From Micropterix aruncella (taxonomy: Eukaryota; Arthropoda; Insecta; Lepidoptera; Micropterigidae), in NCBI GenBank assembly GCA_944548615.1, contig OX155963.1:31213985-31277984 (forward strand): a stretch of DNA of 64,000 nucleotides. The letters run 5' to 3'. The notes beneath the pieces were generated by a model, which was not told where the DNA came from, searched no databases, and saw only the letters and a list, made by a program, of their open reading frames with translations. A program made the position numbers and the translations under genes. Below, in pieces: positions 33,035 through 42,100 of this stretch. The number at the start of each line of letters is the position of its first letter. The stretch's first letter is position 1.

Positions 33035-33885
33035 GAACAAACATTATTATAGCGAAAAACATAGCTCTATGCATATAAATATGCTAGCATATCCGAATGA
33101 GACGAAATCGCACAACCAACTAGACGTCTGTCTCTGGCTGTGCTGTGTTGTACCAACTGTATTTTTGTAACTCGCAAACTGACGAAGGTGATCAATTTTC
33201 AAATATTTCTAAATCTAACTAATGTGTTGTTTACACAAATTAAAGTAAAATTTAAAGTAGAAAAAAAATGTATGCAATTAAGGACTAAAAAAAAGTAAAC
33301 TACATTATATTCAATAAATTTAAGTGGAAAATAATGAGCTGAAGCAGTTGTTATCGCTCATGTCTCAGCATGTGGCCCAGGTACGTCACTTTCCTTTGCT
33401 TGATTATGGGTAAAAGTTCGCAATCTCTACTGACAAGACTCTACTCTAGGAGTGCTTTAACATTGGGAACTCTCTGGATCCAGTTAATGCGGAGCATTCT
33501 ACGGTAGCACCACATCTCAAATGCTTCGAGACGCTTCTGGGTGTCAGCTTTCAGGGTCCAAGCTTCGCTACCATAAAACACCACAGGCCACACAGCAATG
33601 GAGAATTCGTATTCGGAGCTTGATGTCAAGTTTCCGACCGCATATTACCTTTTCCATTTTATTAAAGGATACTCGGGCGATTTCAATCCGGGTATGAATT
33701 TCTTGTTCGCAGTCCTATTCTTCGTTTACCTACACACCGAGGTATTTAAACTGTCGGACTAGCTCTAAATCCGAACCTGACAGTTTGATTCTGGGGGGTC
33801 TTTGTTCTTTGATAAGACTAAAAATTTGGTCTTCAAGATATGTTTAGCCCTGCATTCTGACTACTACACCGTTATACTAATCTAT

Positions 33886-34085
33886 AACGGTGGGTTATTC
33901 AATGAAGGCGACTTTTTCCACATATAATTGCATAAATACGGATATAGGCGGCTGTGAATCGTCACAGCCAAAAACCGCCAATCGGCGGGGATGGCCATCC
34001 AGGGGTTAAGCAGCTCAGCTGTGAGATTTGGATGGGATGCAAATCGTTCGGAATAATGGGTTTTGTATTTCTGTGGCAATAGTGG
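33886..34085. other. Unclassified sequence with a TTAACCCC-like end
   Basis: Near 33978-34010, ccgccaatcggcggggatgg followed by ccatccaggggttaa looks like one end of another TTAA-type element. No partner end was found. Confidence 0.3.
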
Positions 34086-34429
34086 GGTCTTTCAGGTAGT
34101 CATGAGTTTCATTCATCAATTTCAATTTATTTCCAAAAAATCTTAGCAGATTGTAGAAACTTAATATCTAGGTACATTTAAATTACATTCTATTAGTCCG
34201 TTTTTACAATATCCAAATTTATCACCACGTACATACAGTTCAACGTACTTTATTATTGCTTTTAGGACATGTCGATATGCAACATTTTAGTACTGGCGAT
34301 ACTCAAAATCATTTTTAAGATGTACTTACTAAAACCACAAATTAAAATAATCAATAAAAATAATCAAGAAATATAAAATCCGAAAAAGTCAGAATAATTC
34401 AAAAATGCTACTTAAAATTGTTAAAAAAA

Positions 34430-35220
34430 AATACCAAAAAAATTAAAAATCATTTAAAATTAACAAACTCCTCGATCGAATAAAAACCTTTGTCTAATAA
34501 GAAATCTTTAAGTAATTTTTTGAATAAGCTTTCCAATTGAATTGTTTTTAAACTTTCCGGTAGCCTGTTAAAGTAATATGGCCCGGAGTATTTTGTGTCT
34601 TGCCTTGCTGTGTTTAGTTTAGTACATGGTATAAAAAAAAAATATATTTCTCGTATATTTAGTATGTGTATCTGTGTTTCTTTATTCTTAAAAAACTCAG
34701 ACAGTAATTTAAAGAGATAAGGTGAGGATTCTTAGTCTTTTAAAAATGGGTCAACACGACTCTTCCCTTTTCACCTTTGCAATTATCCGTAGTGCTCTCT
34801 TTTGGAGTATAAATATGGGTTCCCTATGACAAGTATAACAATTTCCCCAGATTGTAATGGCATAACTTAGGATAGCTTCAATATAGCTGAAATAAACATT
34901 TCTTGTTTGTAATTCATCCAACGACCTTCTGACAATACTCAAAGCATAACATGCCCGACAACTTACTTTCAAGGTTTTCACAGTGGAAGTTCTATTTTAA
35001 AAGTTCGTCAATATGAATACCTAAAAATCTAGTACAAGGAGTTTGAGGAATGGCAGTGTTATTTATTGAAAGTATTATTGGTGAACCTTTATTCCGATTT
35101 CGGTGATTTGTAAAATGTATGAAGTTACTTTTAGATGCATTTAGTCTGAGGTTGTTGCTCTCAAACCAACTATTGAGTTTGTAAACCATCATTTCTTGTA
35201 AACCACGGTGCATATGTAAT
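34430..35220 (-). pseudogene. LINE reverse transcriptase, C-terminal half with frameshifts
   Basis: Minus strand, in order: YKLNSWFESNNLRLNASKSN (35200-35100), TPCTRFLGIHIDELL, frameshift, ACYALSIVRRSLDELQTRNV, AILSYAITIWGNCY, FILQKRALRIIAKVKREESC, frameshift, then LPESLKTIQLESLFKKLLKD to a stop near 34455. Palm end, thumb and C-terminus of a Jockey/CR1-like RT. The 3' UTR extends to about 34090. Confidence 0.8.
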
Positions 35221-35323
35221 ATCCCGTAGAATACTATTCTTCAAGCGCTGCAGAAAGAGTAGGTTACTTTGCTTGATACACTCCACAGTTGGATGCCATA
35301 CAACCAAATAGGCTTAAGTAGTA

Positions 35324-36662
35324 CAGATGGCGCAAAAGTAATGTCATAATGTGAATGTGCCTTAACTTTTGAAAATGGTGTCTAACATCAGTGTGCTTTA
35401 ACATCAATGTTGTAGACAGATAGAGAATTAGCTGTCAACAAGCCATGGAGCGATACACGCCTAAAGAACGTGAAATTATTGTTACTGCTTATTTTACAAT
35501 AAATAAATACAAACGGAGCTGCCATGGAATTCACCGACCGGAGTCGGGCCCATCATAATACTATTTTTTTACACTTCTGGGGGGTGAGCCGTGGATTCCG
35601 GACTTACGAACCGGCTGTGGTAGGTTTAGGACAGCTGTCTTGCCACATGTGAGCGTTCACCTTGCCACCCATTCACTCCCCCTTCGAAGCCATAGAATTT
35701 GAGATGCGCAAATCGCAGTTTTAGATAATTTTTCTAAGAAAGAGTTGATTATTTTTCTGGAAAGGCCAAGATCTTTAAAGAGGTGAAATAGAGATTTAGC
35801 TGGCAGGCCACGAGCGCCAACTTCCACCGCGTGAAGGTGAACAGTGAAGCCGTTCCGGGTTACGGCATTTGCAAGATCATGGTATTTGTTTAATTTGTAC
35901 TCGTGGTCTTTTGGGATATTTGATTCCCATGGAACATTACTATCTATTGTACGCAGCGTAAATTTCGTCGTAGTCTTCCATGTCAGCGAAAAATGCCGGC
36001 CTGTCGCAAGAAATGCCGGCCTCGTATCGCTCGTTCGACCGAGAACATCGCTGCTGTGACCGAGGACATCAGAGAGGATCCACAAACATCAATGAGAAGA
36101 CGATGCACACAAGTAGGCATCAACAGACGTTCATTGCAACGAATTTTGACGAAAGATTTGAAAATGTTCCCGTACAAAGTGGGATACTGTGGAATACGTT
36201 CCCGTATTCCTGTTCAAGAGTTGCTGCCTGCTGACCGTCGAACAAGGTTAACTTACTGCCATGCTCTGTTAAATTTGGTGCAAGAGGATGATTTCGTATC
36301 AAAATTCATAATGAGCGACAACCGCGCTAATCTAACAGCGCCAGACTTTTTTTTTTTGGGGCTTTTTGAAATCTCGTGTTTACCACAACAAACCACGAAC
36401 CTCGCAAGTCTTGAAAGCTAACATTGAAGAAGAAATCGCCAACTTGGAGCAAGACGTTTGGCAAACAACAATTCAAAATGCCGTAAAATGAGCACAATTG
36501 TGCATCAACTCGGGAGGTGGCCATTTGACCGATATAATTTTTTCAAATTAATGTCATCAATTTTACACCTTCAAATAAACTTTCATGAAAACAGCTCTTT
36601 TTTTTATTGTAACAAAATGGTAGCCAATTCACATTATTACATTACTTTTGTGCCACTCTGCA
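35324..36662 (+). pseudogene. Tc1/mariner-superfamily transposon, DDE core deleted and split by a LINE
   Basis: TIRs cagatggcgcaaaagtaatg (35324) and the inverted cattacttttgtgccactctg (to 36660) are near TA dinucleotides. The ORF starts MERYTPKEREIIVTAYFTIN (ATG 35444); an RLE-LINE fragment (35497-35935) interrupts it; it resumes QRKFRRSL, CRPRIARSTENIAAVTEDIR to LVQEDDFVSKFIMSD, then jumps to LTAPDFFFLG. About 100 residues holding the catalytic acids are lost. Downstream pieces (RVYHNKPR, GGHLTDIIF) lie in other frames. Confidence 0.8.
35497..35935 (-). pseudogene. RLE-LINE copy 2, 3' fragment
   Basis: Nearly identical to 17440-17880: the endonuclease C-terminus [20 protein letters not shown] and the following 75 residues plus the 3' UTR and tail. 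It is 5' truncated after the E of VPWE's upstream strand and inserted in a mariner ORF after codon 20. High identity to copy 1 implies recent activity. Confidence 0.85.
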
Positions 36663-36871
36663 TATAGGGAGTATGTTTTAACGCATAGAATGGTTTCTAC
36701 CCATGAGCCAATGCAGATTACAGTATTTGAACTTCACCTCATCCCTGTTGTGTTTAATGAAAGTTTTCCAGGTCAGGCCACTGTCCAGATGAAATTCAAG
36801 ATATTTTACACATTCTGTGTGAGGTAGGGTTGACATCTCCAAGCCTCACTGGTGGACAGGTTTTTCTTCTA

Positions 36872-37674
36872 AGGGGTCATCCATTAATAACGTGATATTT
36901 TTTAGCAACTTTTAACCCTCCCCCCCCCCCCCCTGGTGATACGTGATGAGGTTTTAGTCTACCTCCCCCCCCCCCTGGTGATACGTGATGAGGTTTTAGT
37001 CTACCTCCCCCCTCCCCTACCCAAAATCACCTGTATATTTTTGGTACAAAGTATCTTAAATTTTTTCACAATTATAATCTAATTTAATCCTGGAAAATTA
37101 AGCACCGTGATAAAAATGTCCAGTCAGACATTAACGTTGCAGGCTGATTCTGACTGGCATAAAAATAATAAAGGAAAGGTGTAATCATGAGAAAAACATA
37201 TAATTGTAGTGGTACATGAATATATTTAACGGAGATTGTCCTCGGACCACGGATTACCGAGACTTTCTTTAACTTTAACAAGTGGATAAGCATCTTGCAA
37301 GTCAGCTGTTGGCACTGTGCTTTGTTGAAGATCAACGTCGGTCTCATCAAGCCAATCCGCCTCATCATTTTCATTGCATTGTTTTAAGGCAAAACATACG
37401 CGGCAACGATTTACGCATGTATTCGACGCTAAAATCACAGATTTACTGACGACTGGCAAGCTGAGCCGGGCTGTTGTCGCGGCGAGAGGAGAAATCGTTT
37501 CCTGGCAATGGCGAGTCAAGGTCACGCGCCGTTTTTCGGCTTAGAAATGCGCATTCGACAAAAAAAAAACACGTGATATCTCATAACCCCCCCCCCTGTG
37601 ATATTTCGTGATTTTTTCCGAACCTCCCCCCTCACCCCCCTTTCGAGCCTCACGTGACTAATGAAAGATCCCTA
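36872..37674. mobile_element. DNA element with ACGTGA-containing TIRs and poly-C tracts
   Basis: Left end aggggtcatccattaataacg-tgat and right end (complement) agggatctttcattagtcac-gtga are inverted. Just inside each lie C-runs of 7-17 bases; on the left a 44-bp unit with ggtgatacgtgatgaggttt is duplicated in tandem (36909-37010). The interior has a 99-codon minus-strand frame (37525-37226) I do not recognise. Confidence 0.65.
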
Positions 37675-37850
37675 ATAGAGAATTAAAGGAAATTTAAGAC
37701 CAATAATATATATCAAATGTGATAATATATCGTGTGAAAAGAATTTAGTGAAAAATATATATCAAATGTTCATATCATCTTGCAGTTTTGTGATTTTAAT
37801 GAGTTGGTTAACGCCTCTGCTGTAAAACTCTCGTTTACATAAATCTACTT

Positions 37851-38065
37851 GCATTTCTATTTTGATATATTATTCTCCCTGACTTTTTAATCACATTAGC
37901 ATATTTTGATTACTTGTATGTAGGTAAGATTGAATATAATATTACAGCCATGACAACTATCACAATAGTTATGTTTTTAATAATTAAATTTTTAGCATTT
38001 CATTTTGTGACGCATCCAAGTGTAGGAATGCCTATCTACTGGAGTAGTTGATTGTATTGTATTGT
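37851..38065 (+). mobile_element. Short retroposon with TTGTA-type tail
   Basis: Its end (gacgcatccaagtgtaggaa ... attgtattgtattgta) matches 1200-1256. Flanks aaatc / aatca may be the target duplication. About 215 bp, no ORF. Confidence 0.5.
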
Positions 38066-38180
38066 AATCAATGAGTGCTTTAAAGGCGTTTCTCGCTGCC
38101 TCATTGGAGTTCATTTTTTCCCCTGTAAAATTTTATCCAAATTCCGATAAAAGTGACGGTATGGCTACGGTAACAACATG

Positions 38181-38664
38181 GTAAAAACATGGCTACGCAG
38201 GAACACCGAAGAAACCCACCTTACAGAATGGAAAAAAACGCAGGATGCAGGCAAACAAAGAACGCGGTTCCGGAAGCGTCCAAAAAACTTGCCCGCAACC
38301 TCACCAGATTAAAAGGGACAAAATCCGTAAAGTCATAGGTGCTATGACAGGCCACTGTCCCCTAAACAAACACCTGTTTACCATAGGTGTGACAGACAGC
38401 CCTCTATGCAGAGGATGCATGGAGGAAGAAGAAACGCCACAGCATGTGCTCATGGAATGCAGGAGCGTGGCAGAGCAACGGGCAAGAATACTACAATCTC
38501 CAGCATCTGTCCCGGAGGCCTGTAGCAACCCAAACAGGCTGCTAACCTTCTGGGACAGCCTGGGTTGGCTGGAGTAACATAAATAGAAACATGAGCCACG
38601 CACAACGGCCCAATCAAGAGGCCAAGTGCGGGAAAAAGCCCAGACAAACTAACTAACTAACTAA
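38181..38664 (+). pseudogene. LOA-like LINE copy 2, short 3' fragment
   Basis: Encodes the segment after RNase H ([18 protein letters not shown] region with a one-base deletion) and the zinc-knuckle end [18 protein letters not shown] to DSLGWLE-stop, then the CTAA tandem tail. Flanked by AAGTGACGGTATG (38149) and AAGTGAGGGTATG (38665), a 13-bp target duplication with one mismatch. An 18-bp filler sits at the 5' junction. Confidence 0.85.
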
Positions 38665-38995
38665 AAGTGAGGGTATGTTGGGGTTGGGGCAACGTCTGGC
38701 GAGTAGCCCCTGCAACTTTGTGATTTGTTTGCATTGTCGTGGCAAAGTGGCAAGTACATTGTCGTGATGAAGATTAACCTCGGTTGATTAAGACTCGGTT
38801 GATTAAGACTCGGTTGATTAAATTACGAGCTTCTTCATCATTATTTGCAGTTTTGTAGGATACATACTTGCAATATCCGCAAGAAGCTGTAATGGATAAC
38901 ATCAGAATGGATCTCGTATTCAATAATTATAATGATGTTACTGGAAACTGGAAGTATATTTTGAAAGGCAATAAATAAAGTTTCAGCAGTAAATG

Positions 38996-39001
38996 TTTAT
39001 T
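38996..39001 (-). promoter_or_regulatory. Candidate poly(A) signal of RMI1
   Basis: AATAAA on the minus strand, 39 nt downstream of the RMI1 stop. Further AATAAA-like hexamers lie close by, so the exact cleavage site is open. If used, the 3' UTR would be very short. Confidence 0.45.
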
Positions 39002-39039
39002 ATCTACATTAATAAATAAAATTACAGATAGGCATAGTC

Positions 39040-39135
39040 TTAATCAATAATCTTTACAACCCGAGGCCCATTTTCAAAAGAGATTTCCATATGTGAGTGC
39101 ATATTTATCAGTTGGTTTTTTGCTCGCTCCAGCCC
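39040..39135 (-). CDS. RMI1: RMI1 exon 7: C-terminal strands of OB-fold 2
   Basis: The acceptor is tttcattgcag (minus strand). It encodes [20 protein letters not shown] and ends [12 protein letters not shown]. Phase 0 fits exon 6. The G-E-AK-QL start matches the final helix of the RMI1 C-terminal OB fold. Intron 6 (1.7 kb) holds modules of the GC-richer array and a piggyBac-type MITE. Confidence 0.9.
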   Translation of the reverse strand, partial: GLERAKNQLINMHSHMEISFENGPRVVKIID

Positions 39136-42100
39136 CTGCAATGAAAATAGACCAGGTTTTAGATATGTTTCACCATCACTAGGGCTCCGATAAATATGGA
39201 CTTAAAATCAGGTGAGGCTGTGTCGGAATGCACGAGTTGTCAACTACTACGGGTGGACCCGCCACCCCGGGGAGTTATAACAATATTAGATCATTCTTTC
39301 TCCCATGGAGTGAACACAGAGACAGCGACAAGACAGTCTACCGCCCTTGACGCACTGGAAAGTGAAACCAGCGGACCGACCTCACACCTTCACTACCAGA
39401 ATTGGCCGGATTTCTCCGTCCTCTAGCTTGGTCGCAGGTTTCTACCTAGCGATCCCTTGTGCGGCCTCTACCTGGTGTTAGCTGTAATTCAATTTGAATT
39501 TATCGCGGACTGTGATGCCCTTTGCCCGTCTTTCACACGAGATCGGGTGGCCAACCGCTCGTTTCAATATTGGTGACAACTTGGGTTGTCAACTACAATG
39601 GGCGAACCTGTCACCTCAGGAAGTTTTAATGATAGTGATCGTGAGGTGAGGTGAGCGTAGATGACTTAGAGATGAGGCACCAGAAAAACTGATAGTCACA
39701 GCGCAAGGCTGGCCGCTGGGCAGCCTCGCGCCGTGACTACCAGTTTTGGAAGGATATCTCCATCTGGAATTAACCATCAGGATACTTCCAATCTTCCGAC
39801 TGGTGAAAGGTCCGAAGTCGCTTGCACGACCTCTACCCGCGGTATATTCAGTTACAATCTATCGCGTACCATTGACATCTTTTGCCCGGTTCTGACTACA
39901 AAATCAGGTAGCCAATTGGTCATTTCAAGAGTGGTTGACGACAGGTCAACATCCATCCCCGCTGCTTAAGAGACAGTATATTTCCATAGTCTCCACACTC
40001 CTTCAGTAATTAGTCCAACCGATTGGTTGACGCCGCACGGTGCGCAAACCGTTCAGTAGCGCCGGGAGGCGTTCCTCCGATCTACCAGCCGTGAGGCCTG
40101 AGTCCTTCTCGCGGTCATCCTCCACACGAGGAAGCTACTGAATAAGAGCTGAATCGTAAGTTGGACCGACCCGAAAACAGTGGATCTTATGGCCCAGGCT
40201 GCACAAAACCATTCGCTATCCGGAATGAACACTTTAGAGGTGTGGCCACACTTAGGCACATTTTCTATTTAGGCCCTAAATTAATTACAATTAATTAAAA
40301 CGTGAGAGCGCTCTGAGAGTTAACCCCTCAGGCCCCGATTGGGCGATATCGGCCACAACACGATTCAGTGTGACGGCCCCGTTTTAATTTAATTTTAATT
40401 TAATTTATTTTATTATGTTTTATTATGTTAATATGTTTCATTTTAATTATGGGTACAGTGGTTTGGCAGTAATTAATGTTTTGGTGAGACAGTGTCGTAA
40501 TTCATTTTTTACAAATTTTTACAAAATTTTTTTGGGACAGCAATTGTCAATCGGCTGAGGGGCCGAGGCCTGAAGGGTTAAGCTAAATATGCTTTGCCAT
40601 TAACACCCTTATACCACTACTGCATAATGACAGTTATTCTCTGCTAGCGCTGCGATAGAACATTTAGTATGCGCCTGGTCGCCGGTGCGAGCGGACGTGG
40701 AATATGCACTTGACACTTCGTCAATGCTGGATTTTTACTGGTTAAACCTTACAAAATCCGCCCATTTTGGATATTTTTCTGAGGTCTCATGTCACCTTAA
40801 TTGTAGGTCACCTTATCATCAAAGATCAAATTGACTTACCGCCATCATTCTCTCCTTCAAGTCTGCCCGCACGCTTATTTCTTTCTTCATTTCGTTCATC
40901 TCAACCGGAGAGACTCCGATCAGATCTGACAGGATATCGCTGCAGAAGTCAACGTCGAGAGATCCTGTATTGTCCTCGAGCGTGCACTTGAGATCCCAAT
41001 GTTTCTTAATCAATTGCAGCTTTTTGAGGATGCACTTGATTTTAGCCTTTACGATGTAGACGTTGGTGGATTTTTCGCTCAATGGCAACCTCGAGAGTTG
41101 GGCTATTGTGAATGTCTGCGTGCGAGTTGAGGTCGATGGTTGTGGCGGCTCTTCAAACGAGTCCACGAAATCGTCCGCGGAGAAATCGTCCATTTGCAAA
41201 TCGGGCGATTTGTCGATTTTCTGCTTCTTCGCAGGGTTGACGAAAGAGTCCATCGGAGTCTGCCTCATATTATTAAATTTCACAAAAGGCTGTTCCAGAA
41301 TCGGAGGAGTTGAAATATCCACGCTCACCGATTGGATCATCGTAGGAGATGTTATTACGTCCACTGGTGGATTCCACTCGAAGTCTGGAATGGTTACTGC
41401 TGGAGCTGGTTGTGATTGCGCCGGTTTCGGTTTAGGTGGATTATGATCGCTTTCAGGGATCCCTTTTAGGGATAGTAATTGATATTCTAAAGCCGCCAGT
41501 TGATCTATATCGATATCGTCGTCGGCAAAATTGTCTTCGTTCAGTTCGTCCATTTCCGGAATGCTTTGTAAATCGTTCATAGGCTCGATTGGCGGATTGT
41601 GCGCTTCTCTGGTAAATATGGGAACTGAAAATTGTACGAAAGTTACAACTGTTTCAAAATTATAAATCTATGCTAATATTATCAAGAAGTAAAGTTTGTA
41701 AGTTTGTATCTAGGAGGTAATCTACGGAACTACTCGTCCAAATTAAAAAAATCTTACACTAATGGAAAGCTATATTATCGACGAGTGCTATAGGTTATAT
41801 TTTATTGTGATAAATATCGATTTTCAATACGAAATCACAATATTTATAAATCAAGTCGGAGAAAAATGAGCTGGTGAGTTGTTTTATAGGTGTGCGCTGA
41901 GGAAAGGGTTTGAGGTGGGATAGGGGATGGGGAGGAGGAGGGGAGGGAAACCTGAGCAACATTCAGCCAGTAAAAAATAAAATACAAACGGAGCTGCCAT
42001 AGAAATTCACCGACCGGAGCCGGGCCCATCATTATACTATTATTACACTTATGGGGGGTGAGCGGTGGGCTTGGGACTAACTGTGGTAGGTTTGGCTGGC

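Larger units (their letters stand above)
32390..33345 (-). mobile_element. LINE 3' end (TTTA-tailed) inserted in the RTE relic, carrying two MITEs
   Basis: Paralogous to 54632-55045: both begin on the plus strand with TTTATTTATTTATTTATAAC, then acaaga, and share caaattaaagtaaaatttaa. Flanking ATAAT on each side (left ...cccataat, right ataatgagctg) fits a target duplication in the RTE frame. Relative to the paralogue it holds two extra blocks, 32450-32747 and 32769-33034. Confidence 0.75.
32218..33885 (-). pseudogene. RTE-like LINE C-terminal region, split by another LINE 3' end
   Basis: The minus strand upstream part (33640-33348) reads VVFYGSEAWTLKADTQKRLE, AFEMWCYRRMLRINWIQRVP and RKVTYLGHMLRHER; after removing 32390-33342 it continues QLLQLIMGKICGKLEKEKSW, LRNVQEWTNISSVEELFRLT to a stop near 32235. 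Order and motifs match RTE-clade ORFs (EAFEMWCYRRML ... YLGH-MR ... SWLKNLREW). The upstream RT and endonuclease are missing or unrecognisable. Confidence 0.75.
37780..38945 (-). pseudogene. mariner transposase relic interrupted twice
   Basis: Three blocks (about 37780-37850, 38066-38175, 38665-38940) line up with the relic at 25540-25965 (for example gttttcgtagtta-like words, atgctttaaaggcg, gcaagaagctgtaa). The first gap holds a retroposon with the TTGTA tail, the second a LOA-like LINE. A 15-bp unit ctcggttgattaaga is repeated three times at 38780-38822. Confidence 0.55.

Noticed and set aside
37226..37525. 99-codon minus-strand ORF inside the poly-C element
   Set aside because: No motif recognised. 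It could be a captured gene fragment or chance; a protein search would decide.
41063..41446. Plus-strand 127-codon ORF
   Set aside because: Antisense shadow of RMI1 exon 6.
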